Assembly (NCBI GenBank): GCA_030729925.1
Contig: JANQWK010000033.1
Coordinates: 49,782 to 113,781, forward strand
Length of the DNA stretch: 64,000 nucleotides
Direction of reading: 5' to 3'
Source: Saprospiraceae bacterium
Lineage (GTDB): Bacteria > Bacteroidota > Bacteroidia > Chitinophagales > Saprospiraceae
The position numbers were made by a program, and so were the translations under genes. Numbering within the stretch: the stretch's first letter is position 1; each line of letters begins with the position of its first letter. Below, one piece after another: positions 35,278 to 44,209 of the stretch. Below the pieces are notes generated by a model. The model was not told the DNA's origin and did no database searches. It worked only from the letters and a program-made list of their open reading frames with translations.

Positions 35278-35844
35278 TTATGGAGAAGATAAACGCAAAA
35301 AATAGGTGCACAAGGCACTAATGGTATGGGGATGGACAAAAAATCCATCGGCGAGCTTGCGCTTCACGTCTGCCACGGGCAGAAATTCCAGGCTGATATC
35401 CTCTCCCGGATCTAACTGAGGCGTGTAGTGCAGCTGGGCGTCTCTGGCTACAAAATGGTGTATCCAGGAGTCCATAAAAACCGGATTATTGCCTACACTG
35501 TTGAGGAAGAGCCAGTCGGGCGATCCGTAGCCGGTCTCTTCCCGGAGTTCCCGCTGAGCTGCTTGTTCCGGGTTTTCCCCGGCATCCATGAGTCCTCCGG
35601 GCAGTTCGAGGGTTTCGGTTTCTATGCCAAACCTAAACTGTCTGACAAACACGATTTCTCCTGTCGTGGTAAGGGGAATCACATTAACGGCATCCTGGCC
35701 GGAAAGTACGATCATGCTTTCGGTGACCTGATTGCGCGGATTGAGGTAAAGATCCTCGAATGCCTTAAAGAGCCGCAGGTCTGGTCCTGGTTGGCGCTCC
35801 AGTCGTTTCCACCGCCTGGAGTCTGAATCGTTTATTATTGTCAT
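35278..35844 (-). CDS. NUDIX hydrolase, ADP-ribose pyrophosphatase-like
   Basis: A 188 aa protein with a complete Nudix box G84-x5-E90-x7-R98-E99-x2-E102-E103-x-G105 (GLMDAGENPEQ followed by AAQRELREETG). This binds Mg and hydrolyses nucleoside diphosphates linked to another group. The preceding LELPGG and the FVRQFRFGIE strand resemble ADP-ribose/ADP-sugar pyrophosphatases, but substrate cannot be fixed from sequence. It is the last of three minus-strand genes (3 bp after the 77 aa gene). Confidence 0.9.
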   Translation of the reverse strand: MTIINDSDSRRWKRLERQPGPDLRLFKAFEDLYLNPRNQVTESMIVLSGQDAVNVIPLTTTGEIVFVRQFRFGIETETLELPGGLMDAGENPEQAAQRELREETGYGSPDWLFLNSVGNNPVFMDSWIHHFVARDAQLHYTPQLDPGEDISLEFLPVADVKRKLADGFFVHPHTISALCTYFLRLSSP

Positions 35845-35847
35845 GGT

Positions 35848-36081
35848 TCAATCGTTATCCAGGATGGCATCATCCACCAGTTCATTGCCATCTCCGTCCA
35901 GGTCTTCAAAGCCTGGCACGGTTCCTGTTTTGGGTCGGGGCTGGTAATCTGGATCCACCTCAATGGCCATATCGGGTTGTGGGGTATTGGAATCTGAAGG
36001 TTTGCCGCTGGCAAAAGCGGCAGCTTTGCTAAAAAAATCACCGTGTGCATCCAGGAGACTGTCATCGGATGCGTTACTCAC
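35848..36081 (-). CDS. Small acidic protein with one EF-hand-like loop, 77 aa
   Basis: A hydrophilic, acidic peptide without signal sequence. Residues 60-71 read DLDGDGNELVDD, matching the calcium-loop spacing D-x-D-x-D-G...D/E with Asp at 1, 3, 5 and 12, although position 8 is Glu instead of the usual hydrophobic residue. The gene begins in an ATGA overlap with the upstream helical-protein gene and ends 3 bp before the NUDIX start, so it is translationally embedded in an operon. That supports it as real. Function unknown. Confidence 0.6.
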   Translation of the reverse strand: MSNASDDSLLDAHGDFFSKAAAFASGKPSDSNTPQPDMAIEVDPDYQPRPKTGTVPGFEDLDGDGNELVDDAILDND

Positions 36082-36491
36082 TTTTTTTTTTCGCCGTCAG
36101 GCGGGGTATCATCGGTATCCGCTTCATCACTGGCGGCCTGCTGGGCATCATCCATGAACTTGTCTGCTTTTTCGAGGATTTTCTTGCCGAGATCCTGGGT
36201 TTTGTGCCAGATTTCCCCGGACTTTTCGATCACGGCGCTTCCGATTTCCTCGGTCGTCTCCCGCAACTCGGATCGGAGTTCAGCGGTTTCTTCCATAAAC
36301 TCGTCTTTCAGTTCGATCACTTCCTCGCCAAGTTCTTCGAGTTTGTGCTTGGCTTTTTCGATGACCTCTCCGGACTTGTGCTTAATTTCCTCGCCTGCCT
36401 GTTTGCCCGCCTCTGCGGCTTTGTGGGCGGCCGACTTGGCGGCGGATTCTACCCCGAAGAACAATTTTTTTAGATCATTCAAGATTCCCAT
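36078..36491 (-). CDS. Amphipathic-helix (YtxH/apolipoprotein-like) protein, 137 aa
   Basis: Almost entirely predicted helix: long heptad-like stretches rich in K, E and A (SAAKSAAHKAAEAGKQAG, IEKAKHKLEELGEEVIELK, LRSELRETTEEIGSAV), and an acidic then lysine-rich tail. The composition resembles YtxH, LEA or apolipoprotein-like proteins linked with envelope or stress functions, none of which can be asserted. The frame extends upstream, but the ATG at 36491 (MGILNDLKKLFFG) is the natural start. It is the first gene of the NUDIX operon. Confidence 0.78.
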   Translation of the reverse strand: MGILNDLKKLFFGVESAAKSAAHKAAEAGKQAGEEIKHKSGEVIEKAKHKLEELGEEVIELKDEFMEETAELRSELRETTEEIGSAVIEKSGEIWHKTQDLGKKILEKADKFMDDAQQAASDEADTDDTPPDGEKKK

Positions 36492-36640
36492 GGTGCTGTT
36501 TTTTGATGAAATAAATGTGGGCATAACGCCTATGCCTGAATTGGGGTATAATTTAAGGCATAAAAAAAGATTTTTCCAGGGATAATCGCTCAATTTGTAC
36601 AAACCCGGCACGAAAAGCGGGCAAGAGCGCTATTTTAATT

Positions 36641-36669
36641 TTTGGGGCAGGTTATTATTGTTATTTTTG
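36641..36669 (+). promoter_or_regulatory. Promoter of the PorP-OmpA-PnuC operon
   Basis: TTTG at 36641-36644 is followed after 17 bp by TATTTTTG (36662-36669), matching the Bacteroidota -33/-7 pair. It is 71 bp upstream of the ATG at 36741. Confidence 0.5.
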
Positions 36670-36740
36670 GAATTGGTTAAAGGTGCTAAAGTTGGTTAAA
36701 AAAGCCTATATTTCGGACTATACAAAGAAAAATATACCTT

Positions 36741-37772
36741 ATGAAACGAACCCGACTACTGGTTGTTCTGGTATCCATGGTTGTAGTCAGCTGCCTTCAG
36801 GCTCAGGATATTCACTATTCTATGTTCCACATGTCTCCGCTTACCCTGAATCCTGCGCACACGGGTGCATTCAGGGGTACGGCTCGGATTGGGGGCATTT
36901 ATCGGGGGCAGTGGTTTACCGTGCCCAACAGCGATGGTTTTGAGACGCAGACGATCTATCTCGATGCTCCTATTATCAGGGGCTTTCGCAAAACGGACTG
37001 GGTGGGTGTCGGTATGACCAACATTGGGGACAATGCGGGGAGTGCGCGCCTGAAAACTTCGGGGTCTTTGATTTCTGTGGCCTATCACCTGGCTTTGGGC
37101 AAGGACAGTAAAAATGTGTTGACCCTGGGCGTGCAGGGCGGGAGTTTCAAGCGGCGGGTCAACCTGCAGCGCCTGATTTTCGAAGATCAGCTGGCTGTGG
37201 AGGTGGGCGGCGGCGGTATGAATACCACTGCGGACAACATCAATGAAAATTCTGAAAACTTTTTTGATATCAACGCGGGTTTGATGCTGCGCTCCTCACT
37301 CAGCGACGATGCACAGTTGGAGGCGGGTTTGGCCTTCGGGCATATCAACCAGCCCAACTATTCGCTCGGAGGGGATTCTGGGCCGGATGAGCGGAAGCGG
37401 CCTATGCGCATCAACGCGCACGGTCGGCTGCGGTATCGGGTCTCGGATTTGTGGACGATCACGCCGGGATTCTTGTGGCAAACAACGGGTGGAGCCACAG
37501 AGTTTGCGGTTCAGTCTTGGGCAGGATACAAGCTCAATGATGATTACACCCTGAACGGAGGACTTGCCTACCGGTTTGGCGATGCGGCGGAGGTGATGGC
37601 GGGATTGGATTATCGGGAGGATCTCCGGGTAACGCTTAGTTATGATGTGAACCTGTCTGCGCTGAATGCGGCAACCAACTCGGTGGGTGGTTTTGAGCTA
37701 TCCGCTTTTTATATTTTGAAATTGTACAAAAAGCCCACGGTTACGCCGGCTATTTTGTGTCCGGTATTTTAA
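36741..37772 (+). CDS. PorP/SprF family outer-membrane protein
   Basis: A 343 aa outer-membrane beta-barrel protein of the PorP/SprF family, which partner T9SS cargo or gliding components. A signal peptide (LLVVLVSMVVVSCLQAQ) is followed by the family signature DIHYSMFHMSPLTLNPAHTG, then repeated barrel strands (RIGGIYRGQW, GVGMTNIGDNAG) and the C-terminal SVGGFELSAFYILKLYKKP. In gliding Bacteroidota SprF is needed for SprB export. Pairing with a downstream OmpA-type gene is a common arrangement of type B T9SS or PorP/OmpA modules. Confidence 0.92.
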   Translation: MKRTRLLVVLVSMVVVSCLQAQDIHYSMFHMSPLTLNPAHTGAFRGTARIGGIYRGQWFTVPNSDGFETQTIYLDAPIIRGFRKTDWVGVGMTNIGDNAGSARLKTSGSLISVAYHLALGKDSKNVLTLGVQGGSFKRRVNLQRLIFEDQLAVEVGGGGMNTTADNINENSENFFDINAGLMLRSSLSDDAQLEAGLAFGHINQPNYSLGGDSGPDERKRPMRINAHGRLRYRVSDLWTITPGFLWQTTGGATEFAVQSWAGYKLNDDYTLNGGLAYRFGDAAEVMAGLDYREDLRVTLSYDVNLSALNAATNSVGGFELSAFYILKLYKKPTVTPAILCPVF

Positions 37773-37882
37773 CAATCTCTTAAGCAACATTTGGCGATTG
37801 TATCGTTTAGAAGATAAACCTGAATACCTGTCAGTCTATGCGAAGAATAACATTTGAAGGCATCCTCCCAAATCTGTTTTCC

Positions 37883-40426
37883 ATGAAGCGGTTCTATGCG
37901 GTTATTGGTGTGTTTGCATTTGCAGTTGCGGCAGCTGTCGCCCAGCCCATCTCGGGGTCTTCCTACGAAATGATGCTGAGCACAGCGGAAGCGTGCCTGG
38001 CAAAAAAGGACTATTACAACGCACTGGAGTGGTACGAAAAGGCTTACGACGAAAACAAGGATGGGGAGTTGCGCCCCATGATAGCCGAGTTGCATCTGCT
38101 GCTTAGGGACTATGTTCGGGCAGAGCGCACGTATGCGGCGGTGCTTCGCCGCGACCGGGCGAATGCGTATATGCACCTGCGCTTCAATTACGGTAAAGTG
38201 TTGAAGATGAATGAAAAATACCCGGAGGCGATAGCGGAGCTGCAGCTTTTTTTGGAGGAGTCGGATAATGACTCTCTAAAGGTATTGGCGCGGGCGGAAC
38301 TCACAGGGGCAGAGCTGGCGATGGAGTTGCCCGATTTGTCGAATGGGGTTGCTGTGACGAACCTCGGCAAGAATGTAAATACGAGTTTTTCAGAATATGC
38401 TCCTGCGCTGGGCAAAGGGGGACAAGAATTGTTTTTTGCGGGTTTTGATACGAAAGAGGTAATCATGGTGGACGAGAACAACCAGAACTACCATGCACGG
38501 GTTTTTGTGTCTTCGCGCGCAGGAGAGTCCTGGTCCAAGCCTTCTCCGCTGGGAAGTACGATCAACCGACCAGGGGTACACACTTCTCATGTGTCGGTGT
38601 CGCCCGATGGCAGGACGCTTTTCCTTACCCGTTCGGTGCTGGAAGGCAATGTGGTGAGCGATAGCCGCATCTATTATGCGATGGGCGGTGAAGGTGAGTG
38701 GGGGGCTGCCAATGAGGTGGAAGGAGTCAATGGCGACTATTTGGCCAAGCATGCGGTTGCGGGCGAGTTGTTTGGAAGAGAAGTGCTGTTTTTTGTGTCC
38801 AACATGCCAGGCGGACAAGGGGGATTCGACCTCTATTACGCCAACCGATTGTCCGACGGCAAGTACAGTACTCCGGTAAACCTGGGGGCAGACATCAATA
38901 CTTCGGGCGACGAGGAGACGCCTTTCTACAGAGATGGTACCTTGTATTTCAGTTCCAACGGACATCCCACGATCGGCGGTTTCGATATTTTTTATGCGGC
39001 CTGGGACGGCCAAAATTGGGGTAGTCCCCAAAATATGGGCAAAGGGTATAATACCAGTGTGGACGATAAGTACTTCAGCATAGATGCAGAGGGGTACAAC
39101 GGATTTCTGGTGTCCAACCGCGATGCAGAGGGCGCCCGATCTACGCATAGTTCCACTTGCTGCGATGATATGTATGCTTTTGAAGTGGATCCACTTTATA
39201 CCAACTTGGTGGCCGGCGTTTTTGACGAAGGCAGGCAGGCCCTGACCGGTGCAACCGTACAACTGACCGAAGTGTTGCCCAACCGGACGACCATGGTGGG
39301 GAACCAAACCAATGACAGTGGCAACCGCTTTGATTTTGAACTGGAGTTTGATCGCCAATATTATATTGTGGCATCGAAAGAGGGCTTCTACCCGGATACC
39401 CTTACTTTTTCGACCCTCGACCTGGAAACTTCCAAGACTTTCGAGGAGCGGTTTTTCCTGAAGGCCAAACCGGTTCCTCCTGCAGAGCCCGAGTACGATA
39501 CCATTGCCATGGAGGAGGTGTTTGTGCTGGAAAATATTTTGTACGATTTTGATGATGATCGGATCAAACCGGAGGCCGAAACAGATCTCGAGGTGGTGTG
39601 GGAACTCATGAACCAATATCCCGATATGAAGATAGAGCTGGGGTCGCATACCGACAACAGGGGCGATGCTACCTATAACCGAACCCTGTCGCAGCGAAGA
39701 GCTGAATCCGCCCGCCGCTGGCTGATGCGCAAGGGAGTACCCCGTGAGCGGATCAATGCCGTAGGGTATGGCGAGGAGGTACCCAAAACGGTGACAGATA
39801 AAGTGAGTCAGACTTATAATTACCTTCCCGCAGGGGCTGTGCTGACGGGCGATTTCATCAACGCCCTGACTGAAGAAGAACAGCAGGAAGTGGCTCATGC
39901 CATCAATCGCCGCACAGAGTTCAAGATTATCGAAGGGCCTACCAGCATTACCATCAAGCGCACCCGATTGCGCTCGAACCAGGAAGATGCCGCCAAAAAT
40001 AGAAAGGCGCTGCCGCGAGCAACAACCAGCCGCCAGACCACCAATCCCGAAATCCATCCTTTTTCGTCTTTGTATGGCAAAAAAAACCTCAAGGGCGTGC
40101 CAATTATGGTGTTTAAGGAGCGGGAAGTGGATTTTGGCAAGGTGCCTAAGGGAGAACAGCGCTACCATACTTATACCTTTACCAATAAGGGCGATGTGCC
40201 GCTGAAGATCTCTACTGTTGTGGCTTGTGAGTGCACCATTGCCGACTTCTCCTACCGCGAGGTTCCTCCCGGAGGAACAGCAGAGATTGATGTTACTTTC
40301 GATAGCACAGAGAAAGACGGCGAAGAGACGATCAGCCTGGATATTATCCTCGACAATCTGGAGCCGGGTTCCGGTAACCCGATTATCGAAAAAATAAAAT
40401 ACCATTTTGTAGTGGTGAAAGGCTGA
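37883..40426 (+). CDS. OmpA-family protein with TPR, PD40 and C-terminal DUF1573
   Basis: An 847 aa exported protein. Signal peptide 1-21 (YAVIGVFAFAVAAAVAQ). TPR helices at about 25-150. A PD40/WD40-like beta-propeller at about 155-430 (VSPDGRTLFLTRS, GTLYFSSNGHPTIGGFDIFYA). A carboxypeptidase-regulatory-like domain at about 440-515. An OmpA peptidoglycan-binding domain from about 546 (ENILYDFDDDRIKPEAE, LGSHTDNRGDATYN). Then a linker and a DUF1573 domain at about 746-847 (VDFGKVPKGEQRYHTYTF). The usual PorP-linked OmpA proteins end at the OmpA domain, so the DUF1573 tail is unusual. The ATG at 37883 gives the signal peptide. Its stop overlaps pnuC (TGATG). Confidence 0.9.
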   Translation: MKRFYAVIGVFAFAVAAAVAQPISGSSYEMMLSTAEACLAKKDYYNALEWYEKAYDENKDGELRPMIAELHLLLRDYVRAERTYAAVLRRDRANAYMHLRFNYGKVLKMNEKYPEAIAELQLFLEESDNDSLKVLARAELTGAELAMELPDLSNGVAVTNLGKNVNTSFSEYAPALGKGGQELFFAGFDTKEVIMVDENNQNYHARVFVSSRAGESWSKPSPLGSTINRPGVHTSHVSVSPDGRTLFLTRSVLEGNVVSDSRIYYAMGGEGEWGAANEVEGVNGDYLAKHAVAGELFGREVLFFVSNMPGGQGGFDLYYANRLSDGKYSTPVNLGADINTSGDEETPFYRDGTLYFSSNGHPTIGGFDIFYAAWDGQNWGSPQNMGKGYNTSVDDKYFSIDAEGYNGFLVSNRDAEGARSTHSSTCCDDMYAFEVDPLYTNLVAGVFDEGRQALTGATVQLTEVLPNRTTMVGNQTNDSGNRFDFELEFDRQYYIVASKEGFYPDTLTFSTLDLETSKTFEERFFLKAKPVPPAEPEYDTIAMEEVFVLENILYDFDDDRIKPEAETDLEVVWELMNQYPDMKIELGSHTDNRGDATYNRTLSQRRAESARRWLMRKGVPRERINAVGYGEEVPKTVTDKVSQTYNYLPAGAVLTGDFINALTEEEQQEVAHAINRRTEFKIIEGPTSITIKRTRLRSNQEDAAKNRKALPRATTSRQTTNPEIHPFSSLYGKKNLKGVPIMVFKEREVDFGKVPKGEQRYHTYTFTNKGDVPLKISTVVACECTIADFSYREVPPGGTAEIDVTFDSTEKDGEETISLDIILDNLEPGSGNPIIEKIKYHFVVVKG

Positions 40427-41034
40427 TGTTGCAGGATTTGCTGCGCCAATTGCTGGATTTGTCTTGGATTGACTGGAGTGCGACGCTCTTGGCGCTCGTA
40501 TATGTCATCCTGGCAGCCCGACAACGCGCTATCGCCTGGATTTTTGGCATCGTCAGCTGTTCGTTGTGGGCTTATGCCAGCTTTTTCTTTTACCAACTCT
40601 ATCTGGATGCCCTTCTCCAGCTCTTTTACGTCGGAATGGGCTTCTGGGGATGGTTTTCCTGGCGGAAAAACAAGACTTCCGGAGGAAACCTGTCCATTGC
40701 TACCTTACCTTGGCAACAACATTTGTGGATCATCACAGCCGGTACGCTGATCGGGTTGCTGTTTGGCTATTTTTTTGCTGCCTGGACGCCGGCAGCAGCT
40801 ACCTATCCCGATGCCCTAACCACCATCTTCGCCCTGTTTGCCACCCTGATGCAGGTCCGAAAAATCCTGGAAAACTGGCTGTATTGGATCGTAATTGATG
40901 CAGCTTATGCCTGGTTATACGGTTCCCGGGGAGCCTGGTTGTTTATGCTCCTCATGGTCGTTTATGTCGCAATCGCCACAATTGCCTGGTGGCAATGGCA
41001 AAAAACCTATAGAAATAATTTGATAAAGCATTGA
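40426..41034 (+). CDS. pnuC: Nicotinamide mononucleotide-type transporter, PnuC
   Basis: A 202 aa inner-membrane protein of the PnuC family, which carries vitamin-like substrates (nicotinamide riboside, thiamine or riboflavin) by facilitated diffusion. About seven hydrophobic helices are visible, with the family pattern WIFGIVSCSLWAYASFFFYQ and LLQLFYVGMGFWGWFSWRKN and a C-terminal WLYWIVIDAAYAWLYGSRG. Substrate type cannot be told by eye. Translation is coupled to the upstream OmpA-type gene by a TGATG overlap, an odd partnership for a vitamin transporter. Confidence 0.9.
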   Translation: MLQDLLRQLLDLSWIDWSATLLALVYVILAARQRAIAWIFGIVSCSLWAYASFFFYQLYLDALLQLFYVGMGFWGWFSWRKNKTSGGNLSIATLPWQQHLWIITAGTLIGLLFGYFFAAWTPAAATYPDALTTIFALFATLMQVRKILENWLYWIVIDAAYAWLYGSRGAWLFMLLMVVYVAIATIAWWQWQKTYRNNLIKH

Positions 41035-41050
41035 TTATTAGTCTTTTGTA

Positions 41051-41077
41051 TTTTATTTAGATTTTATCTAAATAAAA
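41051..41077. terminator. AT-rich hairpin after pnuC
   Basis: TTTTATTTAGAT pairs perfectly with ATCTAAATAAAA across a 3-nt loop, 16 bp past the pnuC stop. The 12-bp stem is A/T-only save one pair, so it is a weak terminator or an operator upstream of the nqr promoter. Confidence 0.45.
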
Positions 41078-41130
41078 GATGCCAGAGAACAATAATAAAA
41101 GGTATGTGCTTTATATCACTAAAAGGTTTA

Positions 41131-41138
41131 TATCTTTG
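41131..41138 (+). promoter_or_regulatory. -7 box of the nqr operon (TATCTTTG)
   Basis: An exact TAnnTTTG match lies 69 bp before the nqrA ATG, with a TTTA (41110-41113) 17 bp upstream as a near-match -33 element. Confidence 0.5.
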
Positions 41139-41207
41139 CCGTGAAAATGAAAAGTAAGGTTAATTGGCCTTGCGCATACATTCAAGCTAAGGGTTTATCA
41201 AACAGAC

Positions 41208-42857
41208 ATGAAAAACATCATTGCAAAAACACTACTAGTGGTTGCCTTTCAGGTGGCGATTTTATCCTCATCTATGGCACAGTCAACCGGGGGTTCTGCC
41301 GGATCGAGTTATTTGTTATATGGCTTGCTGGCGGTAGCGGTTCTGGTATTTTTCTTCATTCTCGTGCAATTGTCCGACAACTTGATTGCCATTGAGGCCA
41401 AGAAGGCGGGTATCTCAGAGGATGGCCTTAACCTGGGTTTGATTCCCGGTGCCAGGGAGATTGTGGGGAGTAAGAAGGTGGGATATGTGGGCGCGGGTAC
41501 GCCGGTTATTGGCCTGAAGAAGGGATTTGACATCTTATTGGAGGGTGAGGCTGCGAAGACTTGTGACGAAGGGGTTGTGGTAAACACTTTTGCGGTTCAG
41601 CCGCCCAATTTCCGGGGAGTTTTGCCGATACCCAAACTTATGGTAGAGGAAGGTGCGGAAGTTAAGGCGGGCGATGTGTTGTTTTTTGACAAAAATCAGC
41701 CGGACGTGAAGTACGTTGCGCCGGTGAGTGGTGAGATAGCCGAGATTCGCCGGGGCGAAAAGCGGGCGATCACAGAGGTGATCATTCTTGCGGACAAAGC
41801 CATGAAGTACCGGGATATGCCGGCACCGGATCTTGCCCAAGCGGATCGTGCGACTTTGCGGTCTTTCTTGATGGAAAGCGGAGCATGGCCTTTGATCAAT
41901 CAGCGTCCATACGATGTGGTTCCGGATGCTTCGAAAGATCCTCGCAATATATTTGTGTCCACTTTTGACACTGCTCCATTGGCTCCCGATCTCAACTTTG
42001 TGGTAGCGGGTCAGGAGGAAGCTTTCCAAAAGGGCTTGGATGTTTTGGCGAAAATGACGGATGGCAATGTATATCTTGGTTTGGATGCCAGAGGTGCACA
42101 GGCACCTGCTGCTGCATTTACACAGGCTTCAGGTGTGGTGAAAAAGTGGTTTTCGGGCAAGCACCCGGTTGGTAACGTAGGGGTTCAGATTCACCATACT
42201 TTTCCGATTGTCAACGACGATGTCGTTTGGACGGTGCATGTACAGACGGTGATCACGATAGGTCGCTTGTTTTTGGAAGGCCGCTTTTGCGCCGATCGCA
42301 TTGTCGCGGTCACGGGTGCAGAGGTACGCGAGCCTCGCTATGTAAAAACCTATTTGGGCGCAAATATTGGAGAATTGTTGAAAGATGGCTTGAGTGGAGA
42401 TGCGGTGCGCATTATTTCGGGTGATGTGTTGAGTGGGGCAAGAAAAGAGGTGAAAGACTTTTTAAATGCACAGGACGACCAGGTGACGGTTGTTCGCGAG
42501 GGTGACTATTACGAGATGTTTGGCTGGTTGATCCCAGGTTCTCCTCGTCCGAGTTTGTCCCGAACCTACCCCAACTTTGTTTTCCCTGACGCCCGATTCA
42601 AAGCAGACACCAACACGCACGGAGAGCAGCGGGCTTTCGTGGTGACAGGACAGTACGAGGACGTGCTTCCGATGGACATTTACCCCCAGCAGCTGATGAA
42701 GTCTATACTCGTCAATGACGTGGAACGCATGGAGGCTTTGGGTATCAAGGAACTATCCGAGGAAGATATCGCAATTTGCGAATTTGTTTGCACTTCCAAG
42801 CAGCCTTTGCAGCAGATTTTGCGAGAGGGGCTGGATGAGATGCTTGCGCAGGGTTAA
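41208..42857 (+). CDS. nqrA: Na+-translocating NADH:quinone reductase subunit A, N-terminally extended
   Basis: NqrA is the peripheral cytoplasmic quinone-site subunit of the sodium-pumping Na+-NQR. Residues from about 102 (GLKKGFDILLEGEA) to the end match the family (VAPVSGEIAEIRRGEKRA, HPVGNVGVQIHHTFPI, RIVAVTGAEVREPRYVKT). The protein is 549 aa, about 100 more than the roughly 450 aa norm. The extra part comprises a signal-peptide-like segment (1-25, ending SSSMAQ) and a transmembrane helix at about 35-55 (LLYGLLAVAVLVFFFILVQL). If both act, the N-terminus would be periplasmic and the catalytic part cytoplasmic. First gene of nqrABCDEF. Confidence 0.93.
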   Translation: MKNIIAKTLLVVAFQVAILSSSMAQSTGGSAGSSYLLYGLLAVAVLVFFFILVQLSDNLIAIEAKKAGISEDGLNLGLIPGAREIVGSKKVGYVGAGTPVIGLKKGFDILLEGEAAKTCDEGVVVNTFAVQPPNFRGVLPIPKLMVEEGAEVKAGDVLFFDKNQPDVKYVAPVSGEIAEIRRGEKRAITEVIILADKAMKYRDMPAPDLAQADRATLRSFLMESGAWPLINQRPYDVVPDASKDPRNIFVSTFDTAPLAPDLNFVVAGQEEAFQKGLDVLAKMTDGNVYLGLDARGAQAPAAAFTQASGVVKKWFSGKHPVGNVGVQIHHTFPIVNDDVVWTVHVQTVITIGRLFLEGRFCADRIVAVTGAEVREPRYVKTYLGANIGELLKDGLSGDAVRIISGDVLSGARKEVKDFLNAQDDQVTVVREGDYYEMFGWLIPGSPRPSLSRTYPNFVFPDARFKADTNTHGEQRAFVVTGQYEDVLPMDIYPQQLMKSILVNDVERMEALGIKELSEEDIAICEFVCTSKQPLQQILREGLDEMLAQG

Positions 42858-42892
42858 GGTTGAAATTTCATTAAACATCTATTTCGTTCGAT

Positions 42893-44176
42893 ATGAAAAA
42901 TGCACTGATCAATTTTTTCAAAAAAATTGAACCGGATAAGAAGAAGGCGCCGTTCCTGCATACTGCGTATGATGCTTTCTTTACTTTCGCTTTCACTCCG
43001 AATGCGACCACTGTCAACGGGGTACACATTCGGGATGGGATGGATTTGAAGCGCACCATGGTAATGGTGGTGCTTGCGATGCAGCTTTGTTATTTGCTGG
43101 GTACCTATAATATCGGTCATCAGCATTTTCTGGCGCTGGGCGAGCACGGGGGGCTGTTGCAGGGCTTCCATTTGAAGCTTTTTTATGGCTTGATCCAGTT
43201 GCTTCCCATTTTTGTGGTTACCCACGTGGTGGGTCTGGGCATCGAGTTTTATTATGCTTACCGAAAGGGGCACAGTGTGGAGGAAGGTTTTCTGGTTTCC
43301 GGAGCTTTGATTCCGTTGATCATGCCACCGGATATCCCGTTGTGGATTTTGGCGCTTTCTGTGGCTTTTGCGGTAATCATCGGCAAAGAAGCTTTTGGCG
43401 GTACAGGGATGAACATTTTGAACATCGCTTTGCTGGCACGGGTGTTTGTGTTCTTTGCTTACCCTACAGAGATCTCGGGCGATGAAGTTTGGGTTTCCGG
43501 TCTTTCCAAAGCGGAAGCGGGTGCAGCGGTAACTTACGGTTGGGCGCATCTTAGCTTTTTGAATGGCATATTTGAGTCGTTGGGTTGGGCTACTTACAAT
43601 GCTGCGGCAGTGGTAGCGGATGGATATACCGGAGCGACGCCACTATCCTTGGCTTATCAGGGTGGTTGGGAGAACGTGACCCGGGTGTATAGTGAAGGTC
43701 AGATGTTGTGGGGCTTGATTCCCGGTTCTATCGGGGAAACCTCCAAGCCGCTTATCCTGGTAGGGGCTTTGATTTTGGTGGGTACAGGAATTGCCAGCTG
43801 GCGCATCATGTTGTCCATGTTTTTGGGCGCGGTGACGATGAGTTTGTTGCTGAATGCCTGGGGCGCCACGCCTTTCATGGAAGTACCCTGGTACTATCAG
43901 TTTTATATGGGAAGTTTCTTCTTCGCTATGGCATTCATGGCTACGGATCCGGTGACAGCTTCTTCTACCAATGTGGGTAAGTGGATATATGGCTTTTTGA
44001 TTGGTTTTGTAGGGATGATTATCCGGGTACTGAACCCTGCCTATCCCGAGGGCTGGATGCTTGCGATTTTGTTTTTGAATGTATTTGCGCCGTTGATTGA
44101 CAACTATGTGGTGGAGGCCAATATGAAGCGCAGGGCAAAAAGGGCAAAAATGTTGGCTGCAAACCAGTCGGCTTAA
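42893..44176 (+). CDS. nqrB: Na+-NQR subunit B
   Basis: A 427 aa integral membrane subunit with about ten helices. It takes part in sodium translocation and binds riboflavin and a covalent FMN. The flavin attachment site is T249 in DGYTGATPLS. The N-terminal hydrophilic stretch DGMDLKRTMVMVVLAMQ and HVVGLGIEFYYAYRKGHSVEEG are conserved. It starts 35 bp after nqrA. Confidence 0.95.
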   Translation: MKNALINFFKKIEPDKKKAPFLHTAYDAFFTFAFTPNATTVNGVHIRDGMDLKRTMVMVVLAMQLCYLLGTYNIGHQHFLALGEHGGLLQGFHLKLFYGLIQLLPIFVVTHVVGLGIEFYYAYRKGHSVEEGFLVSGALIPLIMPPDIPLWILALSVAFAVIIGKEAFGGTGMNILNIALLARVFVFFAYPTEISGDEVWVSGLSKAEAGAAVTYGWAHLSFLNGIFESLGWATYNAAAVVADGYTGATPLSLAYQGGWENVTRVYSEGQMLWGLIPGSIGETSKPLILVGALILVGTGIASWRIMLSMFLGAVTMSLLLNAWGATPFMEVPWYYQFYMGSFFFAMAFMATDPVTASSTNVGKWIYGFLIGFVGMIIRVLNPAYPEGWMLAILFLNVFAPLIDNYVVEANMKRRAKRAKMLAANQSA

Positions 44177-44209
44177 TCATTTATCCGGAAAAAAAGGAAA
44201 AACACAGCT

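Noticed and set aside
38390..40405. 671-codon antisense frame opposite the OmpA-type gene
   Set aside because: Mirror of the strongly supported plus-strand protein with OmpA and PD40 motifs; His/Gln-rich shadow composition.
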